The notes under the pieces: generated by a model
Database searches by the model: none
Told to the model about the DNA's origin: nothing
What the model saw: only the letters and a program-made list of their open reading frames with translations
Position numbers and translations under genes: made by a program
NCBI RefSeq assembly: GCF_900156575.1
Contig: NZ_FTNY01000006.1
Location: 203,751-267,750 of the forward strand
DNA from: Chryseobacterium shigense
Lineage (GTDB): Bacteria > Bacteroidota > Bacteroidia > Flavobacteriales > Weeksellaceae
DNA: 64,000 bases
Direction: 5' to 3'
Shown here: piece by piece, positions 8,607 to 17,974 of the stretch
How positions within the stretch are numbered: position 1 is the first letter of the stretch
How the letters are laid out: the number at the start of each line of letters is the position of its first letter

Positions 8607-11279
8607 ATGTCCGAAAAACAAAGACTTTCAGAAATCTCATGGAAAAAATGGGGATCTTATGTCAGCAACCGCGAGTGGGGGCTTGTCCGTGAAGATTATA
8701 GCGGAAACGGAGACGCATGGAACTATACCAGCCATGACACCGCAGAAGCCAAAACCTACCGATGGGGTGAAGAGGGGATTTGTGGGATCTGTGATGATCT
8801 TCAGAAGCTGGTCTTTTCCATCGGATTCTGGAATAAAAAGGATAAAATGATCAAAGAACGTTTTTTCGGTCTTACCAACGGGCAGGGAAATCATGGCGAA
8901 GATGTCAAGGAATATTTTTATTACCTGGATTCTACTCCAACGCATTCCTATATGAAGATGTTGTACAAATATCCTCAGAATGCTTTTCCTTACGAAGACC
9001 TTTTAGAAACCAATGCGAAAAGAAGTAAAGATGAACCAGAATATGAGTTGATCGATACCGGAATCTTTGACCAAAATGAGTATTTTGATCTGTTTATTGA
9101 ATATGCTAAAGAAAGTGAGCACGATATCTTAGTTAAACTTACCGTAGTCAATAAGTCTGAAAAAGAAGCCCCGCTTGTTATACTACCTACAATATGGTTC
9201 AGAAATACATGGAACTGGGGATATGATGAGTACAAACCGAAGCTGAACAGTGAAGATCCGAAACATATTACAATTGATCATAAGGATCTTGAAATTAAAA
9301 ATATCTATGCAAGAGAATCGTTAAAAACATTGTTCTGTAATAATGAAACCAATACGGAAAGGCTGTATCAATCCGCCAGTGAAGTAAAATATTGCAAAGA
9401 CGGCATTAATGATTTTATCATTAACGGAAATTCTCAGGCTGTAAATCCTCAAAGTAACGGAACTAAAGCTGCTTTTTTTATTGATGAGGTACTGAAAGCA
9501 GGAGCAGCTAAAGTTTTTGAATTCAGAGTAACAGATAAAGAACTAAAAGAACCTTTTGCTGATTTTCAAGAAGTCTTTGAGTTAAGAAAAAAAGAAGCGG
9601 ACGATTTTTACGCTGACATTCAGAAGGGAATAGAGTCGGACGATGAAAAATTGGTACAGAGACAGGCTTTTGCAGGAATGCTCTGGAACAAAATGTATTA
9701 TCATTACAATGTAGAAAAGTGGCTGAAAGGAGATCCGGCAGAAATACCACCTCCCAAATCCCGGGAGAAGATCCGGAACTACGAATGGAAGCATCTGAAT
9801 AATGAACATATCATTTCCATGCCGGATAAATGGGAATACCCGTGGTATGCAACCTGGGATCTTGCCTTTCATACCATTAGTTTTTCATTGATAGACCCGG
9901 ATTTTGCAAAATACCAATTAAAACTTTTTCTGTTTGAATGGTATATGCATCCCAATGGCCAGCTTCCTGCTTATGAATGGAACTTCAGCGATGTGAATCC
10001 TCCGGTTCATGCATGGGCTGTTTTCAGAGTGTTTAAAATCGATGAATACATCAAAGGAAAACCGGATGTCGAATTTCTGGAAAGTGCTTTCCAAAAGCTG
10101 CTCATGAACTTTACATGGTGGGTGAATAAAAAAGACAGCAACGGGAATAATATTTTTGAAGGTGGCTTTTTAGGACTTGATAATATTGGAGTTTTTGACC
10201 GCAATACCACGCTCCCAAACGGAGAACAGCTGGAACAGTCGGACGGAACTAGCTGGATGGCCATGTTTGCGTTGAATATGATGAGAATTGCACTCGAACT
10301 GGCTTTATACAATATGGTCTATGAAGAAATGGCGATGAAGTTTTTTGAACACTTCCTTGCCATTGCCAATTCACTGGATAATATGGGGGACGAAGAGTTC
10401 AGCCTCTGGGATCAGGAAGATGAGTTTTTCTACGACGCCATTGCTTCCAGTGATGGTCATCATATGTACTTAAAGCTGCGCACGATTGTAGGGCTGATTC
10501 CTATGTTTGCTGTTGAGGTAATTGATGATGAAATGATTGAAAAACTGCCCAATTTCAAAAAAAGAATGAAATGGGTTCTTGACAATAAACCCGAACTGGC
10601 CTCGCTTGTTTCCAGGTGGGAAGTGAAAGGACAAGATTCCAAACACCTTCTCTCATTGCTCCGTGGTCATCGTTTAAAGAGACTGTTAAGCAGAATGCTG
10701 AATCCGGAAGAGTTTCTGAGCGATTATGGAGTGCGTGCTTTGTCCAAAGAATATGAAAAAAATCCTTATACATTAAATTTAAACGGAACCGATTACTGTG
10801 TGAAATATATGCCTGCAGAAAGCGATAGCGGACTTTTCGGAGGAAACAGCAATTGGCGTGGGCCAGTCTGGTTTCCCATCAACTTTTTAATTATTGAGAG
10901 TCTTCAGCGGTTTTTCTTTTATTACAGTCCGGATTTTATAGTAGAATATCCTACCGGAAGTGGAAATTACTCTAATCTGGATGAGATTGCCGATTCTCTA
11001 AGCAAGAGGCTGTCTAAAATCTTTTTAAAAGATGAAAACGGAAAACGTCCGGTGAATGGGCAGTATGAAAGATTTCAGACGGATCCGGATTTTAAAGATT
11101 ATATTTTATTCTACGAATATTTTCATGGTGATAATGGAAGGGGAGTGGGAGCCTCCCACCAGACAGGATGGACAGGACTTATTGCAAAAATCCTGCAACC
11201 AAGATTCTCTAAAAAAGAAATAGCGGAATCTGAAACGGAAATGCCGGGAGAAGTGAAGACAGTGGAAAAGGGAAAGTAA
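8607..11279 (+). CDS. GH63-like (MGH1-type) glucosidase
   Basis: An 890-residue protein without a signal peptide, resembling bacterial relatives of mannosyl-oligosaccharide glucosidase (GH63). The N-terminal about 330 residues start with KKWGSYVSNREWGLVREDYS and contain GEEGICGICDD, typical of this bacterial group. The (alpha/alpha)6-barrel part has the blocks PDKWEYPWYATWDLAFH, HPNGQLPAYEWNFSDVNPP, GTSWMAMFALNMMRIAL and NWRGPVWFPINFL. The Asp in ATWDLAF sits where the general acid is expected. It probably trims alpha-linked glucose from an oligosaccharide or glucosyl compound in the cytoplasm. The 3' end (after GWTGLIAKILQP) is a low-complexity charged tail. The neighbouring SDR may act on the product. 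Confidence 0.85.
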   Translation: MSEKQRLSEISWKKWGSYVSNREWGLVREDYSGNGDAWNYTSHDTAEAKTYRWGEEGICGICDDLQKLVFSIGFWNKKDKMIKERFFGLTNGQGNHGEDVKEYFYYLDSTPTHSYMKMLYKYPQNAFPYEDLLETNAKRSKDEPEYELIDTGIFDQNEYFDLFIEYAKESEHDILVKLTVVNKSEKEAPLVILPTIWFRNTWNWGYDEYKPKLNSEDPKHITIDHKDLEIKNIYARESLKTLFCNNETNTERLYQSASEVKYCKDGINDFIINGNSQAVNPQSNGTKAAFFIDEVLKAGAAKVFEFRVTDKELKEPFADFQEVFELRKKEADDFYADIQKGIESDDEKLVQRQAFAGMLWNKMYYHYNVEKWLKGDPAEIPPPKSREKIRNYEWKHLNNEHIISMPDKWEYPWYATWDLAFHTISFSLIDPDFAKYQLKLFLFEWYMHPNGQLPAYEWNFSDVNPPVHAWAVFRVFKIDEYIKGKPDVEFLESAFQKLLMNFTWWVNKKDSNGNNIFEGGFLGLDNIGVFDRNTTLPNGEQLEQSDGTSWMAMFALNMMRIALELALYNMVYEEMAMKFFEHFLAIANSLDNMGDEEFSLWDQEDEFFYDAIASSDGHHMYLKLRTIVGLIPMFAVEVIDDEMIEKLPNFKKRMKWVLDNKPELASLVSRWEVKGQDSKHLLSLLRGHRLKRLLSRMLNPEEFLSDYGVRALSKEYEKNPYTLNLNGTDYCVKYMPAESDSGLFGGNSNWRGPVWFPINFLIIESLQRFFFYYSPDFIVEYPTGSGNYSNLDEIADSLSKRLSKIFLKDENGKRPVNGQYERFQTDPDFKDYILFYEYFHGDNGRGVGASHQTGWTGLIAKILQPRFSKKEIAESETEMPGEVKTVEKGK

Positions 11280-11389
11280 AAGCTGTTTTTAGCGTAAATA
11301 CCTGAAACAGATTGAGGTTATTTTCGATCAATTCTAATAATCTTGACAAGGATATCCCTCAAAGCCGTATCCTGAGCTTCCTGATCTTC

Positions 11390-12076
11390 TTATTCAAATA
11401 TCTGCTGGATCACCTCCAGTGATGCCGGAACTTTAAAATCTGTTATATGATAATGATAATAGACCAGAAGACTATCCAGAAAATCCTTTCTTAAAGACGA
11501 ATGTATTTTTGTTGTATAAAGATTTTCTGAGCAAAGTGCAGTTTTCCAGATGTACGATATTTCCTCATTGAACATTTGGTGAGCAGGGGCTGCCGAGAAA
11601 GTTCCGGTTTCCGGATTCAGATAGGGTCCGTCATTAATCAATGGGGCAACTCCCTGAATTTTTAATATCATAATTAAAAAAAGCAGATGACACTGATAGT
11701 TTTTGCTCGTCAGTTCACTGACAAATTCATCAATACTAAAGAATAGACCCGGGTTTCTGTTTTCGTGTCTTAAAATCTGATTCAGGAAATCCGAAATGAA
11801 AAATATGACCGTATTGGCTTTGATATCCATATACATATCTGGATTCTTCAACAGTTCAAATCTCGACACGGACGGTATTCCATTGCCTCTTGTGGGATTA
11901 ATGGTAAAACTGAGCATACTCAAAGGCTGAAGCAGGGCTTTCTTTTTATTTCTTTTAGCATAAATGCCTTTTACGAAATAGGTCTGAAAGCCATCCTCTT
12001 CTGTAAAACAATGCAGAACTGCATCATTTTCGCCATACTTTATAAATGATAATAAAAATCCGTTTTGTGAATTCAT
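11390..12076 (-). CDS. recO: DNA repair protein RecO
   Basis: A 228-residue RecO with the N-terminal OB-fold sequence (GFLLSFIKYGENDAVLHCFTEEDGFQTYFVKGI) and the helical C-terminal part. RecO helps RecR load RecA onto SSB-coated DNA in RecF-pathway recombinational repair. No CxxC zinc motif is seen in the C-terminal half, unlike some RecO proteins. The start overlaps the porZ stop by one nucleotide (TAATG), so translation is coupled and recO is the last gene of the operon. The recO-porZ pairing is common in Bacteroidota. Confidence 0.92.
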   Translation of the reverse strand: MNSQNGFLLSFIKYGENDAVLHCFTEEDGFQTYFVKGIYAKRNKKKALLQPLSMLSFTINPTRGNGIPSVSRFELLKNPDMYMDIKANTVIFFISDFLNQILRHENRNPGLFFSIDEFVSELTSKNYQCHLLFLIMILKIQGVAPLINDGPYLNPETGTFSAAPAHQMFNEEISYIWKTALCSENLYTTKIHSSLRKDFLDSLLVYYHYHITDFKVPASLEVIQQIFE

Positions 12077-14337
12077 TAATTGACCACAGCTATTTTTGCG
12101 GTAGCTTTATCCGATCCGTCTTCGTTGGTCATCAGGACAAAGTAGATCCCGGAAGCAACCCGGTTCCCCTTCATATTATTAAGATCCCATTCATAATATC
12201 CTCCTCTGGCTACTGCAGAATGGATTACATTTCCAGCGGCATCTGTAATTCTGATATTGGTTTTTTCAGCAAGCCCTTTAATCGTCACTTTTCCTTTAAA
12301 GTTTGAATAGACTACAGGATTAGGATACACCACCACATGACCAAAGTTGGCAGTCAGATCAGCTACATCTCCCTGATAGGCAACAATACCGTTAAAAGTT
12401 ACAAAATATACCTTTCCTGTTTTTTTGTCAACCTTTATGTCGGTAACGGAATTCGTAGGAAGAGGTGAATTTTCTTTTGTGAAATGTTTGATGGTCTGCT
12501 GTCCGTCTGAAGAGAGGTAGTATACTCCACCTCCGTCTACAGAGATCCATTTATAATCTCCTGCATCTACTTCTATCTGGAGTATCTGGCCGTCTCTGAA
12601 AAGTTCCTCTCCAAGCCCGTTTTGCTCTATAATAATAGGTTCTACTTTAGGATCAGGATTTTTTATTTCTGTTGCTGCGTTGGACATTATTCTTAAGCCA
12701 CTGTCAGTACCGATCCAGGCATCTCCGGACTTACTAAATGCGACAGATAGTGTTCCCTTTGAATTTCCAGCGAATCCATTAGAGTCTTTTAAGATGTAAT
12801 CTACATCATCAGAAAGATTCGTTGGATTTTTATAATCGTATACGATAAAATTATTGCTTCTTGGAATAGGAATCCATAGTTGATTTTCATGGAATATCGG
12901 TTTTTGCATACCTTCACTTGATATTCCGAATTTTTTTATGATAAAATCATCTGCTGCCTTGTCATAAATTCCTATCGAAGGTGAACCGTCATGGAACCCT
13001 ACCGAAACAAAAATGTTGTTCTGATTGTCAAATGCAAAACCTACGGGGCGACGATAGTAGATACTTGGTGCTCCCATGTCATAATATTTTGACAGATCAA
13101 AATCTTTATTACCGGGATTATATTTCATTTTATAAACACCCTGCGCACCTACCGTATAGTTGGTGAAAAAAACTTCACTGTTGTCAGCTGGATTCATTAC
13201 AGCATCAAGAACATTGATGGGAAAGGTCTTACCTATGAAATAAGATGGGTAGATCCATTCCGATCCATTAAAATAATAAAATCCAGGTTTTTTAGGATTT
13301 TCTCCAGGTTGATTATACCTGTTCAGTCTTGAACCTGAAGATATCAGCATCTGGTTATTGTCGTACAGATTTATCTTATATGAAGAGTTGGAATACGGAC
13401 CTGATGGTTTATAAGTGGTACCGCCCTCGTCTTTTATTCCTGACAGTATTGTGCCTCCATATACTTTTCCGTTGGCAGTCAAAGCTGTATTACAGTCTTC
13501 TCCCATACTTACAGCGTTTAATGACACCCCATTTAAGCCAAATGTATAAATTCTGCTGTCTGTTACTACAATATTATTTGAACTTAATACAATGTCTTTG
13601 ATACCTCCAAAAGTTGCCGGAAGAGGAGTGCCGGTTCCGTTATTATAGATAAATGCAGCCGTTGCTGACGAAAAAATAAGGGAGGAAGACTCTGCGTCGA
13701 TATGCTTAAAGGATCCGGGTATTTCCGTGGTCCAGGTAGAAAATACAGGAAACGTTGTATTCAGTTCGTGACTTTTCAGGCCTGTATTGGTAACAGAATA
13801 TAACTTGTTTCCAAAAATAGTGGCTTCATTGCTGGCTTCATAAACACCTCCGTTTACAAAAAATGCAGAATCTCCGAATTCTTTTTTATTAATATTAAAT
13901 ATAGAAACTCCATAGCCCACAGAAATTACAGCCTGATCTCCTGTAATCGAAATATGATTGATTCTTTTGCTTCCATTGTAACCGGTTGCAATAGGTATAT
14001 CAACAATATATTTAATTTCCTGAGGAGTGATAACATCCATAGAACCGTTGGCATATCCTATGACACCTATTTTAGTTTGTGGGTTGTAATCGAAGGCGGA
14101 TATATTAATATCATGGAGACCATTGGCTTTTGAAAGCTTTGTCATCTCCCCTGTAGCGATGGTATAATAGAATATCCCATTTTCTGTCGCGGCTACTATT
14201 TTCCCATTGTCTTCCTTCATAGCCAAGACATTATTATAGGAAAAATGATCCGTCCATTTTTTTGATGAAATGACCTGCGCATCGATGAATTGCATGGAGG
14301 CTAAAGTAGCGAGAGAGAGTAATGAGAGTTTTTTCAT
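12076..14337 (-). CDS. porZ: T9SS accessory protein PorZ
   Basis: A 753-residue exported protein matching PorZ of the type IX secretion system. A signal peptide (about 1-20) is followed by beta-propeller repeats (blades such as NGIFYYTIATGEMTKLS, IGYANGSMDVI, DAWIGTDSGLRIM and YKWISVDGGGVYYLS). The last about 85 residues form a type A T9SS sorting domain (VVYPNPV, GIYFVLM, ending TAKIAVVN). PorZ is part of the surface attachment complex that joins anionic LPS to secreted proteins. It lies in an operon with two nucleotidase-related genes upstream and recO downstream, and works with the gldKLMN genes near 49-54 kb. Confidence 0.9.
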   Translation of the reverse strand: MKKLSLLSLATLASMQFIDAQVISSKKWTDHFSYNNVLAMKEDNGKIVAATENGIFYYTIATGEMTKLSKANGLHDINISAFDYNPQTKIGVIGYANGSMDVITPQEIKYIVDIPIATGYNGSKRINHISITGDQAVISVGYGVSIFNINKKEFGDSAFFVNGGVYEASNEATIFGNKLYSVTNTGLKSHELNTTFPVFSTWTTEIPGSFKHIDAESSSLIFSSATAAFIYNNGTGTPLPATFGGIKDIVLSSNNIVVTDSRIYTFGLNGVSLNAVSMGEDCNTALTANGKVYGGTILSGIKDEGGTTYKPSGPYSNSSYKINLYDNNQMLISSGSRLNRYNQPGENPKKPGFYYFNGSEWIYPSYFIGKTFPINVLDAVMNPADNSEVFFTNYTVGAQGVYKMKYNPGNKDFDLSKYYDMGAPSIYYRRPVGFAFDNQNNIFVSVGFHDGSPSIGIYDKAADDFIIKKFGISSEGMQKPIFHENQLWIPIPRSNNFIVYDYKNPTNLSDDVDYILKDSNGFAGNSKGTLSVAFSKSGDAWIGTDSGLRIMSNAATEIKNPDPKVEPIIIEQNGLGEELFRDGQILQIEVDAGDYKWISVDGGGVYYLSSDGQQTIKHFTKENSPLPTNSVTDIKVDKKTGKVYFVTFNGIVAYQGDVADLTANFGHVVVYPNPVVYSNFKGKVTIKGLAEKTNIRITDAAGNVIHSAVARGGYYEWDLNNMKGNRVASGIYFVLMTNEDGSDKATAKIAVVN

Positions 14338-14338
14338 A

Positions 14339-15289
14339 TTATACGGTTATACTGCTGTCTATTGTCTGGTTGTTCCAGGAAATATGCTTTACGTTTTTAT
14401 TTGCATCAAAGTAAAAATCTATTCTGCCAAGAAGAAGGCCTGCCCATCCTACCTGATTAACCAGAACATTTTTTCCTTGTCGGTTGGTAAAAGTTTGTGG
14501 CTCAGGTAAAAAAGTATGGGTATGTCCGCCTAAGATAATATCAATGTTTTCTGTTTTGGCAGCAAGAATTTTATCGCTTATTTTATTAGGTTCATCTTTA
14601 TAATCATAGCCAATATGTGAAAGGCAGATCACAAGATCACATTTTTGTTCGTTTTTCAGAAAGTTGGAATAGTGCTGGGCTACATCTACCGGATCTGAAT
14701 ACACCGTTTCACCATATTGTTTTTTCCCTACGAGTCCGTCCAGTTGAATGCCTACTCCGAAGATTCCTACTTTTATTCCATTCTTGTTAAAGATCTTGTA
14801 TGGTGAAGTCTTTCCGTCCAGAACGGTATTTTTAAAATCATAGTTTGAACAGATGAACGGGAATTTTGCATTGGGAAGAACTTTTAAAAATCCGTCTAAA
14901 CTATTGTCAAAGTCATGATTTCCCATTGTTGAAGCATCGTACTTCATCATAGACATCAGTTTAAACTCCAGTTCACCTCCGAAGAAATTGAAATAAGGAG
15001 TTCCCTGAAAAATATCACCCGAATCAAGAAGCAAAACATTACTTTCCTGATTTCTGATTTGCTGTATTAAACTTGCCCTTCTTGCAAAACCGCCCTGATT
15101 GGGATTTTTGGTATAGCTTGAATCAAAAGGTTCTATTCTGCTATGCTGGTCGTTGGTATGAAGAATGGTCAGTTTATTTGTGGAATTTAAATTAAGAATT
15201 TTTAATTCTTCCGCCATCATCATTTGGGGAGCTAAAGACATTGCTAAAGTTCCACCACCTAGTACTTTTAAAAAACTTTTTCTATCCAT
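14339..15289 (-). CDS. Metallophosphatase, 5'-nucleotidase catalytic half
   Basis: A 316-residue exported protein with an N-terminal DRKSFLKVLGGG hydrophobic signal. The calcineurin-like metallophosphoesterase motifs are complete: LHTNDQHSR, GDIFQGTP, MGNHDFDN, SHIGYD and GGHTHTF. These bind two metal ions and match the catalytic domain of UshA-like 5'-nucleotidases. The family's C-terminal nucleotide-binding domain is missing here and is instead encoded by the gene immediately upstream (15289-16047). The stop is one nucleotide before the porZ start. It probably hydrolyses periplasmic nucleotides or similar phosphoesters. A Tat signal is possible but lacks a twin Arg. Confidence 0.87.
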   Translation of the reverse strand: MDRKSFLKVLGGGTLAMSLAPQMMMAEELKILNLNSTNKLTILHTNDQHSRIEPFDSSYTKNPNQGGFARRASLIQQIRNQESNVLLLDSGDIFQGTPYFNFFGGELEFKLMSMMKYDASTMGNHDFDNSLDGFLKVLPNAKFPFICSNYDFKNTVLDGKTSPYKIFNKNGIKVGIFGVGIQLDGLVGKKQYGETVYSDPVDVAQHYSNFLKNEQKCDLVICLSHIGYDYKDEPNKISDKILAAKTENIDIILGGHTHTFLPEPQTFTNRQGKNVLVNQVGWAGLLLGRIDFYFDANKNVKHISWNNQTIDSSITV

Positions 15290-16047
15290 TATTTCTTACC
15301 GATAAAATTTAAACGAATATCTGTATTGGGAACTACTTCGGAGGTCTTCTTGAAATATTCAATGAAAAGATCCCTCAATTTGATTCCGGTAGAAATAGCT
15401 TCTCCTTTGGAAAAGAATTTCATATTGTCACCACCTAAAGCAAGATAATCTGAAGTTGCAATATAATAATCCTGCGTAGGAACTATAGCCTTTCCGTTGA
15501 TCAGGGATTGGGTAAGCTGTCCATTTTTGGTTTCTATATATAAATGAGAAACAGGATTGTTGACCTGAGTTTTTGCATAATAATCAAAAAGTCCCTGCAG
15601 ATCTGTCCCTTTCATTTTTACAATGATCACTTCATTTTCGAAAGGCATGACTTCAAAAACGCTTTTCAGAATAATATCTCCTTTTCCAATCGTTGTACGG
15701 ATACCTCCGATATTGATCAGTGCAGCGTCTACATTTTTTTTAAGGTGGGTTTTCGTCCAGGCATCGGCACCTTCGAACGTGTAATCAGCCAAAAGATTGC
15801 CCAGATTGCTATTATCTCCTTGCTTGGTAAGATCTACGCTGGTATGAGAGATCTTCTGATTCATCTCTTTGTCCAGTTTTTGCTTGTAAGGTTCGATAAT
15901 TTTTACAAACTCCTCATCATTCTTTAGCTCATTATTAATAGAAATGTTTTTCTGGGTCTTTACATCCGCCATCTGCAGCGTAGAAGCTGTTTTGCAGGCA
16001 GTAAGCGAAGCCAGAGCAATTCCTAGTAACAAGAATTTATTTTTCAT
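15289..16047 (-). CDS. 5'-nucleotidase C-terminal domain lipoprotein
   Basis: From the ATG at 16047 (252 residues) the protein starts with a lipoprotein signal ending SLTACK. The body matches the 5'-nucleotidase C-terminal (substrate-specificity) domain: GNLLADYTFEGADAWT, ALINIGGIRTTIGKGDI, VMPFENEVIIVKMKG and YYIATSDYLALGGDNMKFF. It has no metallophosphatase motifs; those are in the next gene, which overlaps by one nucleotide (TAATG). The ATG at 16068 would place seven residues over a -7-like promoter element, so I prefer 16047. Together the two proteins probably rebuild an UshA-like enzyme at the membrane. Confidence 0.87.
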   Translation of the reverse strand: MKNKFLLLGIALASLTACKTASTLQMADVKTQKNISINNELKNDEEFVKIIEPYKQKLDKEMNQKISHTSVDLTKQGDNSNLGNLLADYTFEGADAWTKTHLKKNVDAALINIGGIRTTIGKGDIILKSVFEVMPFENEVIIVKMKGTDLQGLFDYYAKTQVNNPVSHLYIETKNGQLTQSLINGKAIVPTQDYYIATSDYLALGGDNMKFFSKGEAISTGIKLRDLFIEYFKKTSEVVPNTDIRLNFIGKK

Positions 16048-16065
16048 AATATCTTTTAGTATATG

Positions 16066-16073
16066 CAAATATA
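16066..16073 (-). promoter_or_regulatory. Putative -7 element for nucleotidase-porZ-recO operon
   Basis: On the minus strand TATATTTG matches TAnnTTTG, 18 nt before the preferred start at 16047. No clear TTG is seen at -33. It supports the shorter start of the first operon gene. Confidence 0.45.
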
Positions 16074-16154
16074 ATTATATGTAGAATAAAACATTATTAT
16101 TTATTACAAATTCTTCTGGTAAATTATTAAATTTGACGAAAATAATTCTAGCAG

Positions 16155-17027
16155 ATGAGCATTTTAAAAGGAGTAGGTGTTGCGTTGATAACGCCCTTTA
16201 ATGAAGATTTATCCGTTGATTTCGACAGTTTAACAAAACTTATTGAGTATAATATCGAAAACGGAACCAATTATTTAGTTGTTTTGGGAACTACAGCTGA
16301 AGCGGCAACGCTTTCTGATGAGGAGAAGAAACAGGTGGTTGAGCATATCATTAAGGTTAATAATAAACGTCTTCCTTTGGTTTTAGGAATTGGCGGGAAT
16401 AATACTCTTGAAGTCAAGAAACAGATAGAAGAAACAGATCTTTCAGCATTTGAGGCCGTACTTTCTGTATCTCCGTACTATAACAAACCGAATCAGGAAG
16501 GGCTTTATCAGCATTATAAAATGTTGGCTTCCACCGGGAAAAATATTATTATTTATAATGTTCCGTCAAGAACAGGACAGAATGTTGAAGCTGATACGAC
16601 GATCCGTCTGGCAAAGGAATTCTCGAATTTGTTCATGATTAAAGAAGCAGCACCCAATATTCTTCAATACTTCGATATTTTAAGAAAGAAACCTGAAGGA
16701 TTTTCATTAGTTTCGGGAGATGATGAATACACATTGCCAGTAACTTTAGCTGGTGGAAACGGAGTGATTTCTGTGATCGGGCAAGGTTATCCAAAAGAAT
16801 TTTCTACGATGGTTCAGTTGGCTTTTGATGGAAAAGTAAAAGAAGCGTATGAAATTCATAATAAATTGGTTGAAATCACAAGATTGATTTTTGCAGAAGG
16901 AAATCCATGCGGAATTAAAGTGATTTTAACGGAAAAGGGGATTATCAAAAATTATTTGAGACTTCCTTTAGTTCCTGCTTCAGAAGGTCTTTATGAGAAG
17001 ATCAAAGCTGAGATGGCGAAAATTTAA
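16155..17027 (+). CDS. dapA: 4-hydroxy-tetrahydrodipicolinate synthase
   Basis: A 290-residue DapA, condensing pyruvate with aspartate semialdehyde in the diaminopimelate/lysine pathway. Visible active-site residues are T46-T47 in LGTTAEA, Y134 in IIIYNVPSRTG and the Schiff-base lysine K163 in FMIKEAAPN; SGDDEYTLP and GNGVISV are also typical. Length is normal. A TAAATTTG element sits at 16128-16135 on the plus strand, 20 nt before the start, as a possible -7 box. The gene is divergent from the nucleotidase operon and is followed by a terminator at 17133. Confidence 0.96.
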   Translation: MSILKGVGVALITPFNEDLSVDFDSLTKLIEYNIENGTNYLVVLGTTAEAATLSDEEKKQVVEHIIKVNNKRLPLVLGIGGNNTLEVKKQIEETDLSAFEAVLSVSPYYNKPNQEGLYQHYKMLASTGKNIIIYNVPSRTGQNVEADTTIRLAKEFSNLFMIKEAAPNILQYFDILRKKPEGFSLVSGDDEYTLPVTLAGGNGVISVIGQGYPKEFSTMVQLAFDGKVKEAYEIHNKLVEITRLIFAEGNPCGIKVILTEKGIIKNYLRLPLVPASEGLYEKIKAEMAKI

Positions 17028-17132
17028 TAAGCAATCCATTGTGAATTTTGCTTCGCAAGTGAGCAGTTAATTTTTTGAGGTTTAAATAAAAAATTCACCA
17101 TTCACCATTAACGTTTAACAGTAAAATACCAA

Positions 17133-17163
17133 AGGTGAAAGGTTCCGGCTTTTCACTTTTTTT
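17133..17163 (+). terminator. Rho-independent terminator after dapA
   Basis: GTGAAA (17135-17140) pairs with TTTCAC (17151-17156), with further G/C pairing inside, followed by a run of seven T. It overlaps the upstream in-frame ATG of the next gene, which argues for the later start at 17177. Confidence 0.65.
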
Positions 17164-17176
17164 AATCATAACAAGT

Positions 17177-17680
17177 ATGAAATTAATAAAAGCAACAGAA
17201 AATGATATTCCCCTTATTCAGGATTTGGCGAGAAGATCGTGGGGAAATGCTTATGCAGATATTCTTTCTGGTGAGCAAATGGACTATATGCTTTCAAAAA
17301 TGTATTCCGAAGCGGAAATCGGGAGTCATCTCAGAAATGCAGATTATCATTATTATATGATTCAGGATGAAAACAACGGTTCTTATGAAGGGTTTATTGG
17401 TTATCAGCATCATTACGAAGAGCAAACCACAAAACTTCACCGTATTTATTTAGTTCCGGAAAGCAAGGGTAAAGGCTTTGGAAAACAGGCTCTGAAATTC
17501 CTGAATGGGAAAGTATCTGAGAACGGAGATCAAAGGATTATTTTAACAGTCAATAAACATAATACGGCCCGCAACTTCTACGAATCCCAAGGATACACGG
17601 TTTATGGTGAAGGTGTTTTTGATATCGGAGGTGGTTTTGTGATGGATGATTACCTGATGGAATTCTTAATTCACAAATAA
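17177..17680 (+). CDS. GNAT family N-acetyltransferase
   Basis: A GNAT of 167 residues from the ATG at 17177 (MKLIKATENDIPLI, the typical first strand). The acetyl-CoA signature is LVPESKGKGFGKQAL and motif B is ILTVNKHNTARNFYESQGY. The upstream ATG at 17135 lies inside the terminator hairpin and gives a tail unlike the family, so it is rejected. It is cytoplasmic; many similar proteins are annotated as ribosomal-protein or small-molecule acetyltransferases, but the substrate is not determinable. Confidence 0.87.
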   Translation: MKLIKATENDIPLIQDLARRSWGNAYADILSGEQMDYMLSKMYSEAEIGSHLRNADYHYYMIQDENNGSYEGFIGYQHHYEEQTTKLHRIYLVPESKGKGFGKQALKFLNGKVSENGDQRIILTVNKHNTARNFYESQGYTVYGEGVFDIGGGFVMDDYLMEFLIHK

Positions 17681-17848
17681 ATGACTTAAAATTGTGTAAC
17701 ATTTAATTTTAATTCTATAACGTGTGATGTTTCTTTTTGGCTCATCTTTGTATCAGAACCAAATCACTTTCAATAATACATTCATATGCTTGGTTTTGAG
17801 CTTTTGCAGCTTTTTATCAGTATATTTTTTTCATCCTTAGTGTTTAAA

Positions 17849-17877
17849 TTCCTGTATTCAATATGCAGGAGTTTTTT
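17849..17877 (+). terminator. Possible terminator/attenuator in gap before AraC gene
   Basis: TTCCTG (17849-17854) can pair with CAGGAG (17866-17871), followed by six T. It lies in the 294-bp gap between the GNAT and AraC genes. It could end the GNAT message or a short transcript in the gap. Pairing is short, so confidence is low. I see nothing else in this gap. Confidence 0.35.
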
Positions 17878-17974
17878 GTTTTTATACATTATGTTAAAAA
17901 AAATAACCTCTATTTCACTTTTGAATGAAATAAATTATTATATTTACTTCGAAATTTGACACACTTATATCAGG

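Noticed and set aside
8498..8692. 64-residue ORF across the pyrimidine tract
   Set aside because: It overlaps the start of the glucosidase in another frame and is only low-complexity sequence.
17135..17176. Upstream start for the GNAT gene
   Set aside because: It lies within a terminator hairpin and encodes a tail unlike the family; the ATG at 17177 fits the family start.
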